Assembly: GCA_015059865.1 (NCBI GenBank)
Contig: SUZP01000002.1
Coordinates: forward strand, 34,106 to 98,105
Length of the DNA: 64,000 nucleotides
From: Rikenellaceae bacterium
GTDB lineage: Bacteria > Bacteroidota > Bacteroidia > Bacteroidales > Rikenellaceae
Direction: 5' to 3'
A program made the position numbers and the translations under genes. This document shows positions 36,127 to 45,499 of this stretch, piece after piece. The notes under the pieces are model-generated. The model was given only the letters and a program-made list of their open reading frames with translations. It did no database searches and had not been told where the DNA came from. Position 1 is the first letter of the stretch. Every line of letters starts with the position of its first letter.

Positions 36127-37431
36127 ATGAAGGAGCAAAACAACGATTCATTTGGCAGTAAGATTGGTGCAGTACTTGTTGCTGCGGGTAGTGCTATCGG
36201 CTTAGGTAGTATTTGGCGATTTCCATATATCGCAGGCGAAAATGGCGGAGGAGCATTTGTGCTGCTCTACCTTGTGTGTGTACTTATTCTCGGCATTCCC
36301 GTTATGTTGTCGGAGTTTGCCATTGGCACACACACTCGCAAAGGACCTGTAAAGGCATACGCTCAATTCTCAAAGTGGTGGAAACCCCTCGGCTACAATA
36401 GTCTGATTGTCTCGACTCTTATTCCAGGATTCTACTACATCGTAGCAGGTTGGTCGCTATACTACTTCGTGGCATCCGTCGATGGAACGCTCTATTCGGG
36501 AGAGGAGTTCCACTCCATATTCGAGAACTTCTGCAACTCGTGGCAGGAGCCGTTATATACGGTACTGTTTATTGTTCTGACACATATTGTGGTGTCACGA
36601 GGTGTGCGTAAGGGCTTGGAACGCACGGCAGAGTTGATTATGCCTATACTCTTTGTTATGTTACTGGCTATGGTTGTGCGCGCTGCGATGATGCCAGGAG
36701 CAAAGGAGGGCTTCGAATTCTTCTTCAAGCCCGATTTTAGCAAGGCCTTCTCGATAAAGACTATTATCAGTGCCATAGGTCAGGCCTTCTTCTCGCTTTC
36801 GATAGGTTTGGGTTGTTTGATAACCTTTGCATCCTACTTTAAGAAGGGTACAAATCTCTCGACTACGGCGTGGTCGGCCTCGATGCTGACATTTCTTGTG
36901 GCGGTGTTGTCGGGTATGATTATATTTCCAGCCGTATTTAGCGTGGAGGGATTGGAGCCTACGCAGGGGCCAACATTGATATTCGAGACTCTGCCATTCG
37001 TATTTAAGGATATGTCAATGCCTCAATTCTGGTCGGCGGTTTTCTTCCTCTTGATAACCCTCGCAGCTTTGACCTCGACAATCACCTTCCACGAGGTAAT
37101 CACCGAGTATTGTCAGGAGCACCACGGACTTTCGCGCCGTGCAAGCGCTTCAATTACAAGCGTAATATCTGTGGCTTCGGCGGCGTTGTGCTTGTGGTCG
37201 AGCAAGATATTCGACTTCTTCGATATGGTGACTGCTGATGTATTGATGCCTCTCGGCGGCCTCCTGACTTGCATATTCGCAGGTTGGCACCTCGACCGTA
37301 AGATTTTCCGCAAGGAGATTTCAAATGATGGCACTCTCCGCGCACCACTCTTTGGAGTGCTGGTATTCCTGCTGAAATGGGTTGCACCACTACTTATTGG
37401 AGCAACTTTTGTATACAATTTGTTATTTTAG
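36127..37431 (+). CDS. Sodium-dependent symporter, NSS (LeuT-fold)
   Basis: A 434-residue protein with about 11-12 membrane helices. The first helix has the unwound sodium-site signature GSAIGLGSIWRFPY followed by ENGGGAFVLLYL, characteristic of the neurotransmitter:sodium symporter family. It probably imports an amino acid with Na+. Bacterial members with 11 helices are common in anaerobes. It is separated from folB by 35 bases. Confidence 0.92.
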   Translation: MKEQNNDSFGSKIGAVLVAAGSAIGLGSIWRFPYIAGENGGGAFVLLYLVCVLILGIPVMLSEFAIGTHTRKGPVKAYAQFSKWWKPLGYNSLIVSTLIPGFYYIVAGWSLYYFVASVDGTLYSGEEFHSIFENFCNSWQEPLYTVLFIVLTHIVVSRGVRKGLERTAELIMPILFVMLLAMVVRAAMMPGAKEGFEFFFKPDFSKAFSIKTIISAIGQAFFSLSIGLGCLITFASYFKKGTNLSTTAWSASMLTFLVAVLSGMIIFPAVFSVEGLEPTQGPTLIFETLPFVFKDMSMPQFWSAVFFLLITLAALTSTITFHEVITEYCQEHHGLSRRASASITSVISVASAALCLWSSKIFDFFDMVTADVLMPLGGLLTCIFAGWHLDRKIFRKEISNDGTLRAPLFGVLVFLLKWVAPLLIGATFVYNLLF

Positions 37432-37466
37432 TAGACTGCCCTAATGAAATAATTAAAAATTTTTAT

Positions 37467-37474
37467 TAACTTTG
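37467..37474 (+). promoter_or_regulatory. Promoter -7 element of fba
   Basis: TAACTTTG lies 53 bases before the aldolase ATG; the -33 element is not clear. Confidence 0.55.
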
Positions 37475-37527
37475 ACGCAGTTTAATAGACATCTATATAA
37501 CAGTAATTAAATATAAAGTATAAAGCT

Positions 37528-38529
37528 ATGATTTCGTATAAGGAATTAGGACTCGTGAACACTACCGAGATGTTCGCAAAGGCTGTTAAGGGTGGTTACG
37601 CTATCCCTGCATTCAATTTCAACAACATGGAGCAGTTGCAGGCTATCATTATGGCCGCAGCAGAGACCAAGTCGCCTGTTATCCTTCAAGTATCGAAGGG
37701 TGCTCGCAACTACGCTAACCAAACTCTCCTCCGCTATATGGCTGAGGGTGCTGTCGAGTATGCTAAGGAGCTTGGCTGGGAGAAGCCACAGGTGGTACTT
37801 CACCTCGACCACGGCGATTCATTCGAGACTTGTAAGTCGTGTATAGATATGGGCTTCTCGTCGGTGATGATTGACGGCTCGCACCTTCCATACGATGAGA
37901 ATGTTGCTCTCACAAAGAAGGTTGTAGATTATGCACACCAATATGGTGTTACCGTAGAGGGTGAGCTCGGTGTCTTGGCAGGTGTTGAGGATGAGGTTTG
38001 CGCTGAGGAGAGCCACTATACAAAGCCAGAGGAGGTTGTAGACTTCGTAACTAAGACAGGTTGCGACTCGTTGGCTATCTCGATTGGTACTTCGCACGGT
38101 GCCTACAAGTTCACCCCTGAGCAGTGCACATTGGACCCACAGACTGGTCGTCTTGTACCGCCACCATTGGCATTCGATGTTTTGGAGGCTATCGAGAAGG
38201 AGCTTCCAGGCTTCCCTATCGTACTCCACGGTTCATCTTCTGTACCACAGGATGAGGTTGATACCATCAACAAGTATGGCGGCGCATTGAAGGCTGCTGT
38301 TGGTATTCCTGAGGAGCAGCTCCGTAAGGCTTCTAAGTCGGCAGTTTGCAAGATTAATATCGACTCCGACTCTCGTCTTGCTATGACCGCTGCAATTCGC
38401 GAGGTCTTGGCAAACAGCCCAGCTGAGTTTGACCCTCGTAAGTATCTTGGTCCTTCTCGTGAAAATATGAAGAAGTTGTATATTCACAAGATTAAGGAGG
38501 TACTTGGCTCTGACGGTAAGGCCGAGTAA
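37528..38529 (+). CDS. fba: Class II fructose-bisphosphate aldolase
   Basis: A 333-residue zinc-dependent aldolase. Metal ligands and catalytic residues fall in LHLDHGDS (near residue 93), GELGVLAGVED, SIGTSHGAYKF and VLHGSSSVP. It cleaves fructose-1,6-bisphosphate to two trioses in glycolysis. It is monocistronic, with its own promoter upstream and a strong terminator downstream. The gene is rich in T-ending preferred codons (GCT, GGT), consistent with high expression. Confidence 0.95.
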   Translation: MISYKELGLVNTTEMFAKAVKGGYAIPAFNFNNMEQLQAIIMAAAETKSPVILQVSKGARNYANQTLLRYMAEGAVEYAKELGWEKPQVVLHLDHGDSFETCKSCIDMGFSSVMIDGSHLPYDENVALTKKVVDYAHQYGVTVEGELGVLAGVEDEVCAEESHYTKPEEVVDFVTKTGCDSLAISIGTSHGAYKFTPEQCTLDPQTGRLVPPPLAFDVLEAIEKELPGFPIVLHGSSSVPQDEVDTINKYGGALKAAVGIPEEQLRKASKSAVCKINIDSDSRLAMTAAIREVLANSPAEFDPRKYLGPSRENMKKLYIHKIKEVLGSDGKAE

Positions 38530-38565
38530 CAACTATTTTAGTTGGTAAATTTTACTCCAACTTCC

Positions 38566-38613
38566 AAAAATCGCTCCCCTCATACGCTAAGTATGCTGCG
38601 GAGCGATTTTTTG
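38566..38613 (+). terminator. Strong intrinsic terminator of fba
   Basis: A perfect 12-bp stem (38566-38577 with 38600-38611) holds a nested CATAC/GTATG hairpin and is followed by TT and flanked by A/T runs. It may act in both directions, also for the convergent gene at 38728. Confidence 0.85.
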
Positions 38614-38727
38614 TGTGCGCCTTGCGTGTGTGCCTTGCGAGAGAATACTCCCTGCGGGGTATATCTAAAAATCTTTTGGAAAAACAGTGCAGAGTTAAAA
38701 GTGTAGACAAGAGTGTATAGTTCCAAA

Positions 38728-40113
38728 CTATTTTATCGCATCTATCCAATTCGCCATATCTTTCAACACCTCTTCGGATATCGTCTCCTCAATTGCGCCA
38801 TAGTTGAGGGCGGTAGTTGGAGTACAATGTTGGAAAAGATGATTCAAGCTATCATACTCTTTTATCACACTCTTCTCACTCTTTGGCAAACTCTCCTTGA
38901 TAACAGGCAGGTTGTCAGAGCTCAATACCTGTAAATCGAGTGCACCATTTAGCGCCATTACAGGACATTTTATCTTGCTAATAGCTTTTGCAGGTGCATA
39001 TCCTAAAAACCAAGTCAGCCACTCTCCTCCGAAGGTTATGCACTTTGCAAGGTTCGACTTAAAGTTTTCTGGCAGTGTCAATTTGTTTGTTTGGCATAAT
39101 GTTTCGATGTACGCTGACTTGTCAGTAATCTCTTTACCACTAATTCTATCGGTATAAACAATCCTCAATGCCACAGCATAGTCGTCAATCATCTTTTGAG
39201 GTACTCCTTGAAGTTGCATTGCTGCTCCATTTTGACCAACAATTACATCTATACCCTGAGCAGCACCACCAGCTAATGAGATAAGAAAATCTACGCTACC
39301 ATTTGCACCCATCATAAATGCGATAGTACCACCCTCGCTATGTCCCAAAACACCAACCTTGCCAAACTTTTTAAGGCTACGCAGATATGCGACACCAGCT
39401 TCGGCATCAGCGAGGTTATTCTCAGTTGTAGTACCCTTTGTCGGGCCTGTCGATTTGCCTACCCCTCTATCGTCGTACCTTAATGATGCTATTCCATTTT
39501 TGGCGAGAAAATCTGCAATAACGAGGAAAGGCTTGTGGTCAAAAATCTCCTCATCACGATTCTGCCCACCACTGCCCGTAACCATCAAGACGACAGGAAC
39601 AGAGCCCCCCTTATACTTCTCAAAATTAATAGGATAGGTCAATGTGCCGGAGAGTTGAGCACCCTCAGCTCTATTTGTGAATACCACCTCTTCGGTCGTA
39701 TATGAGAAAGGAGGTGTCGGAGTCTGGGGTCTACGAGGTTTATACTCTCCTCGTTTAAGTGTTAGTGGGAGGTTTAAACCACCTTGTGAGAAGGTTCCAA
39801 CAAGTTTATCTTCGACCAACTCTGCTTCATACGAAGCGCCAATAGCAGGCACAGAGAGTGAAATTTTCTTATCCGTAAGAGTATTTTTGTGGCAACCAAT
39901 ACCCTTGACTCCTTGATCTGGGCTATCAAGAGTACAAACTACATATCCGTCTTGTTGTTCTATATTAAGTCCAATATTTAATCCTCTCGACCCGAAAGAG
40001 AGTTTACCAATCCAAGAGCCTACCAATGTAGTTGTATTGTTTACCTGTTGTGCTTGTACAGCCACACCACAACAACTTAGAGTCAAAAATATGGAGAGAA
40101 TAAAATGCTTCAT
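38728..40113 (-). CDS. Exported alpha/beta hydrolase
   Basis: About 461 residues from the ATG at 40113, giving a signal peptide (1-21, ending VQA); the frame runs 11 codons further. An N-terminal beta-rich domain (about 25-140) is followed by the hydrolase domain. The latter has an SGGQNRDEEI oxyanion loop, YDDRGVGKS, the nucleophile elbow LGHSEGGTIAF (Ser), and a late His in LNHLFQHC. Such proteins are peptidase- or esterase-like hydrolases in the periplasm; the substrate is unknown. The codon use looks slightly richer in A/T than its neighbours. Confidence 0.85.
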   Translation of the reverse strand: MKHFILSIFLTLSCCGVAVQAQQVNNTTTLVGSWIGKLSFGSRGLNIGLNIEQQDGYVVCTLDSPDQGVKGIGCHKNTLTDKKISLSVPAIGASYEAELVEDKLVGTFSQGGLNLPLTLKRGEYKPRRPQTPTPPFSYTTEEVVFTNRAEGAQLSGTLTYPINFEKYKGGSVPVVLMVTGSGGQNRDEEIFDHKPFLVIADFLAKNGIASLRYDDRGVGKSTGPTKGTTTENNLADAEAGVAYLRSLKKFGKVGVLGHSEGGTIAFMMGANGSVDFLISLAGGAAQGIDVIVGQNGAAMQLQGVPQKMIDDYAVALRIVYTDRISGKEITDKSAYIETLCQTNKLTLPENFKSNLAKCITFGGEWLTWFLGYAPAKAISKIKCPVMALNGALDLQVLSSDNLPVIKESLPKSEKSVIKEYDSLNHLFQHCTPTTALNYGAIEETISEEVLKDMANWIDAIK

Positions 40114-40230
40114 ATCGTTGTAATTATTAGTTAATTCGCCGACCATACTATAACGGCAAGTACAAAGTTAAATAATCTGTCCGAGTTTTCAAAGGGATTT
40201 AAAATATATTGGTTGAGATATAGAGCTAAG

Positions 40231-40899
40231 ATTTGCGCAAGCAAACAACAACCGACCATAGACAAGTCTGCCGAGGCGCAACAAGCTGAACGAGCCTCGT
40301 TCTGGGCAATAAAAAAACCGCCGAGATTACTCTCAGCGGTTTTCAGTGCCCAGGACATTACTATACTTAATTTGAGACTCGAACGGCGGCAGAAGCCGAG
40401 AGCAGACCGAAGGGAGGTTGTTGCAATCGAAGATTGTCGGGGTTGATGGGCGATGTGGCAAAAATTTATTTTTAGACACAATCGCACAGCAAGCACGAGG
40501 ATTTGCGCAAGCAAACAACAACCGACCATAGACAAGTCTGCCGAGGCGCAACAAGCTGAACGAGCCTCGTCCGGGCAAAAGAAAAACCGCCGAGATAACT
40601 CTCAGCGGTTTTGTGCTCAGGACATTACTATATTTAATTTGAGACTCGAACGGCGGCAGAAGCCGAGAGCAGACCGAAGGGAGGTTGTTGCAATCGAAGA
40701 TTGTTGGGGTTGATGGGCGATGTGGCAAAAATTTATTTTTAGACACAATCGCACAGCAAGCACGAGGATTTGCGCAAGCAAACAACAACCGACCATAGAC
40801 AAGTCTGCCGAGGCGCAACAAGCTGAACGAGCCTCGTTCTGGGCAATAAAAAAAAACCGCCGAGATAACTCTCAGCGGTTTTCAGTGCCCAGGACGAGA
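40231..40899. repeat. Roughly 270-bp tandem direct repeats containing tRNA-Leu 3' fragments
   Basis: Copy 1 is 40231-40500, copy 2 is 40501-40767, and a partial copy 3 (40768-40899) merges into the functional tRNA-Leu gene. Each unit has a 70-base opening (ATTTGCGCAAGCAAAC...), a terminator hairpin like that of the tRNA, the tRNA acceptor end (GCCCAGGAC in copy 1, GCTCAGGAC in copy 2), a 17-base A/T-rich insert, and the T-arm sequence GAGACTCGAAC, followed by about 115 bases of unique DNA. No transposase is present, and short ORFs inside the array have no coding features. Confidence 0.85.
40853..40882 (-). terminator. Terminator of tRNA-Leu
   Basis: On the minus strand AAAACCGCTGAGA pairs with the CGGCGGTTTT side (one G-U pair) and a run of nine Ts follows. 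The same hairpin is repeated in both upstream repeat copies. Confidence 0.85.
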
Positions 40900-40969
40900 C
40901 TCGAACTCACACGGGCTAACGCCCACTACCCCCTCAAAGTAGCGTGTCTACCAATTCCACCACCTGGGC
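40886..40969 (-). tRNA. tRNA-Leu (GAG)
   Basis: The minus strand folds as a class II tRNA of 84 bases: 7-bp acceptor (GCCCAGG with CCTGGGC), D-arm with GGTAGACA, anticodon loop TTGAGGG with anticodon GAG, a variable arm GGGCGTTAGCCC, and T-arm GTTCGAGTCTC. The discriminator base is A and CCA is not encoded. The long variable arm and anticodon fit leucine (CUC/CUU). Confidence 0.95.
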
Positions 40970-41103
40970 TTTGAGGAGCCGATTTTCTCAAATCAGCGTG
41001 GCAAAGGTACGCAAAAATTTGATACTTGCAAACTTTTAGAGCGAAAATCTGCAAGAAAAACAGATTTTCGCTCTAAAATAATCGAAATTATTGCCAAATA
41101 CTA

Positions 41104-41922
41104 CTATTTGAAAATATCGTTAAACAACTTTGCCATACGATAGCCGCCCTTGCGAATCTGAGAATCGAGCAGAGCGTGGAATTCAATCTGATACTCGCGA
41201 GGGTTAATTACTGCTCCTTCGCGATACTTGCGTGTAGCACGCGATGCAATAGCGGAATCTTTACCCCAATCGAAAATATCTCCTTTGGTAATCTCGGCAA
41301 TCTCCTCTGGTGTGCAGGTGTCAATCAAGTATGCAGCATCGCTGAATCCCCAAGGGTAGAAACTTGCGAAGAATCCACCGTCCCACAATTTGTGATAGAT
41401 TGTCTTCTTCTTTCCATAAAGTACTTCGTATCCACCAGTAGTCTGATCGTCAGGGTAACGAATATGCTCCGGACAGTGCATATCACCCAACCAGTGAATA
41501 AGCATTGCTATCTTGTGGAAACGAAGCGAATCGTCCATTGTTTTATGGTTCTCCTTCAAATCCTTGGCGAACCCATCAGCGAGTAACACGCAGTTCTTCA
41601 CAAACTTATCGCCCTTGCGCATACCTTTGAAGACACTACAATCGGCATTTGCCTCGAAAGTATGTGGATATGTTACCTTTCTTGCTGCATTAGATGGCTG
41701 AAAGTCTAATTCAATAAGCATATCGGGCTTATATTCATCTGCCCACGATGCATAATAGACGATAGATTTACCACCAAGGTATTTGTTCAACATCTTCTTT
41801 GCCTTTGGTGTAAGATGGTTTTCGGCAATTTTTGCCACGGTAGCGTGCGCACGGCGATCCCAGCCATACGAAGTGCCACACATAAGTACGGCAACAATAC
41901 AGAGTAATAATAGTCTTTTCAT
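41104..41922 (-). CDS. S1/P1-type nuclease
   Basis: A 272-residue exported protein. The signal peptide (1-20) ends TSYG, so the mature protein begins with Trp (WDRRAHATVAKIAENHL), which in this family supplies the N-terminal zinc ligand. Other ligands are in YASWADEYK and in the HWLGDMHCPEHI helix (His, Asp, His). It is a trinuclear-zinc nuclease that cuts single-stranded DNA or RNA and 3'-phosphates, probably for nucleotide scavenging in the periplasm. It is 19 bases downstream of ileS. Confidence 0.9.
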   Translation of the reverse strand: MKRLLLLCIVAVLMCGTSYGWDRRAHATVAKIAENHLTPKAKKMLNKYLGGKSIVYYASWADEYKPDMLIELDFQPSNAARKVTYPHTFEANADCSVFKGMRKGDKFVKNCVLLADGFAKDLKENHKTMDDSLRFHKIAMLIHWLGDMHCPEHIRYPDDQTTGGYEVLYGKKKTIYHKLWDGGFFASFYPWGFSDAAYLIDTCTPEEIAEITKGDIFDWGKDSAIASRATRKYREGAVINPREYQIEFHALLDSQIRKGGYRMAKLFNDIFK

Positions 41923-41941
41923 AGTGGTATATAGTTTTTTG

Positions 41942-44900
41942 TTATGCTCGTTTAATGGCGATTTTGAGTGGTATTTCGTTTACATCGCTCGCCACAACAA
42001 ACTCGCCTTGTGGCTCAGCTGCGGTCTTAACGCTTACTGCCAAGGTCTGCTGACCGATATATGGTGCGAACTCCGATACGGCAGCGTGTACCGCCTCAAT
42101 ATCCTCAACTTCAACCTCAATCTTGTCGGTAACCTCCAAGCCCGACTCCTTGCGGATATTCTGGATACGATTTACCAACTCACGAGCCACACCCTCCTTC
42201 TGCAACTCCTCGGTGAGGGTGATGTCGAGTGCAACGGTGAGTTTGCCCTCGCTGGTTACCAACCAACCCGGCATATCCTCCGACATAATCTCGAAGTCGG
42301 CAGGCGTTACGGTAATCTGCTCAGCACCCATATCGAGTACTATCTCGGTCGAAGCCTCAATTTCGGCAATTTTCTCCTGCGAGAACTCGGCAGTCATCGC
42401 AGCAATCTGCTTCATATACTTGCCATAGCGAGGTCCCAAAGTCTTGAAGTTAGGCTTGATACGCTTGGTGATAAGACCTGTAGTCTCGCGAATAAGGTCC
42501 ATCTCTTTGATATTTACCTCATTGAGGATAAGCGACTTAACCGCTAACAAATGCTCCTCGGTAGTGTCGTCAAGCACAGGGATAAGCACCTTTGCAAGTG
42601 GCTGACGCACCTTGATATTCACCTTACGGCGCAAGGCGAGTACCATCGACGATACCTGCTGTGCCATCGCCATCATATCCTCCAAGCGAGCGTCAATAAG
42701 CGACTCATCGCACTTAGGGAACGATGCAAGATGTACCGAATCCTCCGAGTGGCGACCACTCAAAGCGTTGAGGTCGCAGAAGATGCGGTCCGAGATAAAT
42801 GGAGCAAATGGTGCAGCCAACTTCGCAACTGTTTCAAGACAAGTGTAGAGTGTTTGATAAGCCGATAACTTATCCTCGTTCATCTCGCCACCCCAGAAAC
42901 GCTTACGGTTGAGGCGTACATACCAGTTCGACAAATTCTCACCCACAAACTCCTGAATAGCACGAGCCGCAGGTGTTGGGTCGTAATCCTCCAACGCAGC
43001 GGTAACATCTTTTACCAAAGTATTTAACAGCGAGATAATCCAACGGTCAATCTCTGGTCGCTTCTCCATCGGCACCTCCGCCTCCTTGCCTGTGAAGCCG
43101 TCAATATTGGCGTAGAGGGCAAAGAACGAGTAGGTGTTGTAGAGCGTTCCGAAGAACTTACGGCGTACCTCATCGACACCATCAACATCGAACTTCAAAT
43201 TCTCCCAAGGGTCCGAGTTTGAAATCATATACCAACGAGTGGCATCTGCTCCGTACTTGTTGAGTACCTCGAATGGGTCTACGGCATTACCCAAACGCTT
43301 CGACATCTTGTTGCCATTCTTGTCGAGGACCAGACCGTTCGAGATGATATTCTTGAATGCTACACTGTCGAACAACATTGTAGCGATAGCGTGCAAGGTG
43401 AAGAACCAACCACGAGTCTGGTCTACACCCTCGGCGATAAAGTCCGCAGGGAACAACTTATCGAAGCAGTCAGCATTCTCGAATGGATAGTGACGCTGTG
43501 CGTAAGGCATAGCACCCGAATCGAACCAAACATCAATCAAATCGCTCTCGCGGTGCATTGGTTCGCCCTTTGACGACACCAATACGATATTATCTACATA
43601 AGGCTTGTGAAGGTCGATATTCTCGGTCGAGTAGTTCTCTGCCGACATATCGCCCACCTTGAAATTCTTGTATGGATTTTCGGTCATAAAGCCCGCAGCG
43701 ATTGACTTCTCAATCTCCGCCATCAACTCCTCGATAGAGCCGATACACTTCATCTCCGAGTAGTCCTCGTTAGCCCAGATTGGGAGTGGAGTACCCCAGA
43801 AGCGCGAACGCGAGAGGTTCCAATCAACCAAACCCTCCAACCACTTGCCAAAACGACCGGAGCCTGTATACTCAGGTTGCCACTTGATTGTGTCGTTCAA
43901 CTCCATCATACGCTCACGGAGTGCCGTAGTGCGGATAAACCACGAGTCGAGAGGATAGTACAACACCGGCTTATCGGTACGCCAGCAGTGTGGGTAGGAG
44001 TGGGTGTGCTTCTCAATCTTGAATACTTTGCTCTCGCCTTTGAGCATTACGCAGATATCGATATCGAGCGTAGTGTCGCTATCTGCCAAAGCTGCATCGT
44101 AGGCATTCTTGACATAGCGACCTGCCCACTCGTTGTAGAGTGCAACATCGACATACTTCTCAACGAACTCCTTATCCAAATCCTCCAAGCGGAAGAAGCG
44201 ACCTGAACGGTCCACCATTGGGCAGTTCTTGCCTGCGGTATCGACCATAAAGAGTGGCGCAATACCTGCGGCACGAGCCACGCGGTCGTCATCAGCACCA
44301 AAGGTAGGTGCGATATGTACGATACCCGTACCGTCAGAGGTTGTTACATAGTCGCCCACAATTACGCGGAATGCATCGCCCATAGGCTTAACCCAAGGGA
44401 TAAGCTGCTCGTAGCTGATGCCCTCCAACTCCTTGCCCTTGAAGGTATGCTCCTCAACCTCGAATGTACCCTCCTGCTTCTTGCCAAAGTAAGAGCCAAC
44501 GAGCTCTTTCGCCATAATGATAGTCTGACGAGCCTCGGTGTAAGGGTTTTGGCACTTCACGCGGACATACTCAATCTGCGGACCTACACAGAGAGCAGTG
44601 TTCGAAGGGAGTGTCCAAGGTGTAGTGGTCCAAGCGAGGAAGAATAACTCTCCCTCGGCACCCTCGAAGAGGTGTTCGCTCTTCTCGTTACGCACGATGC
44701 GGAATTGTGCCGTACAAGTTGTATCCTTAACATCGCGGTAGCAACCCGGCTGATTCAACTCATGAGTCGAAAGTCCAGTACCTGCGGCAGGCGAATATGG
44801 CTGAATGGTGTAACCCTTGTAGAGCAACCCCTTATCGTAGAGTCGCTTCAAGAGATACCACAAAGTCTCAATATATTTGTTGTCGTATGTAATATATGGG

Positions 44901-45337
44901 TCGTCAAGATTTACCCAGTAGCCCATCTGACGGGTGAGGTTGCTCCATACATCGGTGTACTTCATAACATCCTCGCGGCAGCGGCGGTTGTACTCCTCAA
45001 CGGTAATCTTCTTGCCGATATCCTCCTTGGTGATGCCGAGAGTCTTCTCAACACCCAACTCCACAGGCAAGCCGTGTGTATCCCAACCCGCCTTGCGGTT
45101 TACGCGATAGCCCTGCTGCGTCTTGTAGCGGCAGAATACATCTTTGATGGTACGCGCCATAACATGGTGAATGCCCGGCATACCGTTTGCCGACGGCGGT
45201 CCCTCGTAGAAGATAAATGCGGGCGCACCCTCTCGTGTTTCTATACTTTTGTGGAAGGTATCCTTCTTGTCCCACTCTGCCAAAACCTCATTGGCAAGAG
45301 CCGATAAATCGAGATTTTTATACTCTTTGAACTTCAT
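41942..45337 (-). CDS. ileS: Isoleucine-tRNA ligase
   Basis: About 1131 residues from the ATG at 45337 (MKFKEYKNLDLS). The HIGH motif occurs as GIHH at residues 55-58 and KMSKR at about 677-681; between them lies the CP1 editing domain. After the anticodon-binding domain there is a long C-terminal region without an obvious zinc Cys cluster, the eukaryote-like IleS2 form that often tolerates mupirocin. A TATCTTTG element lies at 45370-45377 on the minus strand. The start is followed by normal codon use. Confidence 0.95.
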   Translation of the reverse strand: MKFKEYKNLDLSALANEVLAEWDKKDTFHKSIETREGAPAFIFYEGPPSANGMPGIHHVMARTIKDVFCRYKTQQGYRVNRKAGWDTHGLPVELGVEKTLGITKEDIGKKITVEEYNRRCREDVMKYTDVWSNLTRQMGYWVNLDDPYITYDNKYIETLWYLLKRLYDKGLLYKGYTIQPYSPAAGTGLSTHELNQPGCYRDVKDTTCTAQFRIVRNEKSEHLFEGAEGELFFLAWTTTPWTLPSNTALCVGPQIEYVRVKCQNPYTEARQTIIMAKELVGSYFGKKQEGTFEVEEHTFKGKELEGISYEQLIPWVKPMGDAFRVIVGDYVTTSDGTGIVHIAPTFGADDDRVARAAGIAPLFMVDTAGKNCPMVDRSGRFFRLEDLDKEFVEKYVDVALYNEWAGRYVKNAYDAALADSDTTLDIDICVMLKGESKVFKIEKHTHSYPHCWRTDKPVLYYPLDSWFIRTTALRERMMELNDTIKWQPEYTGSGRFGKWLEGLVDWNLSRSRFWGTPLPIWANEDYSEMKCIGSIEELMAEIEKSIAAGFMTENPYKNFKVGDMSAENYSTENIDLHKPYVDNIVLVSSKGEPMHRESDLIDVWFDSGAMPYAQRHYPFENADCFDKLFPADFIAEGVDQTRGWFFTLHAIATMLFDSVAFKNIISNGLVLDKNGNKMSKRLGNAVDPFEVLNKYGADATRWYMISNSDPWENLKFDVDGVDEVRRKFFGTLYNTYSFFALYANIDGFTGKEAEVPMEKRPEIDRWIISLLNTLVKDVTAALEDYDPTPAARAIQEFVGENLSNWYVRLNRKRFWGGEMNEDKLSAYQTLYTCLETVAKLAAPFAPFISDRIFCDLNALSGRHSEDSVHLASFPKCDESLIDARLEDMMAMAQQVSSMVLALRRKVNIKVRQPLAKVLIPVLDDTTEEHLLAVKSLILNEVNIKEMDLIRETTGLITKRIKPNFKTLGPRYGKYMKQIAAMTAEFSQEKIAEIEASTEIVLDMGAEQITVTPADFEIMSEDMPGWLVTSEGKLTVALDITLTEELQKEGVARELVNRIQNIRKESGLEVTDKIEVEVEDIEAVHAAVSEFAPYIGQQTLAVSVKTAAEPQGEFVVASDVNEIPLKIAIKRA

Positions 45338-45369
45338 ACGACAATAGTAATTCAATGGTTATAATTGCG

Positions 45370-45377
45370 CAAAGATA
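45370..45377 (-). promoter_or_regulatory. Promoter -7 element of ileS
   Basis: TATCTTTG on the minus strand, 32 bases before the ileS ATG. Heptamer repeats begin one base upstream and occupy the -33 region. Confidence 0.65.
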
Positions 45378-45378
45378 C

Positions 45379-45420
45379 AAATTAAAAGTTAAAAGTTGAA
45401 AGTTTAGGGTTAAAAGTTGC
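45379..45420. repeat. Heptamer-period repeat (AAGTTAA type)
   Basis: Six 7-base units (AAATTAA, AAGTTAA, AAGTTGA, AAGTTTA, GGGTTAA, AAGTTGC) sit where the ileS -33 region should be. The reverse complement resembles the array at 52214-52262. Confidence 0.75.
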
Positions 45421-45499
45421 GAAAGCGGAGACAATAAGGGGATGACTAAATGGTAAATTAGCCACCCCCACATTTTACACAAACTCTATTATTAACGAA

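Noticed and set aside
40231..40899. CRISPR array
   Set aside because: Units are about 270 bases, almost identical throughout, with no short repeat/variable spacer pattern and no cas genes.
40213..40974. Short ORFs of 60-160 codons on both strands inside the tRNA-linked repeats
   Set aside because: They exist because the repeat lacks stops in some frames; they run across terminator hairpins and tRNA fragments and show no family features.
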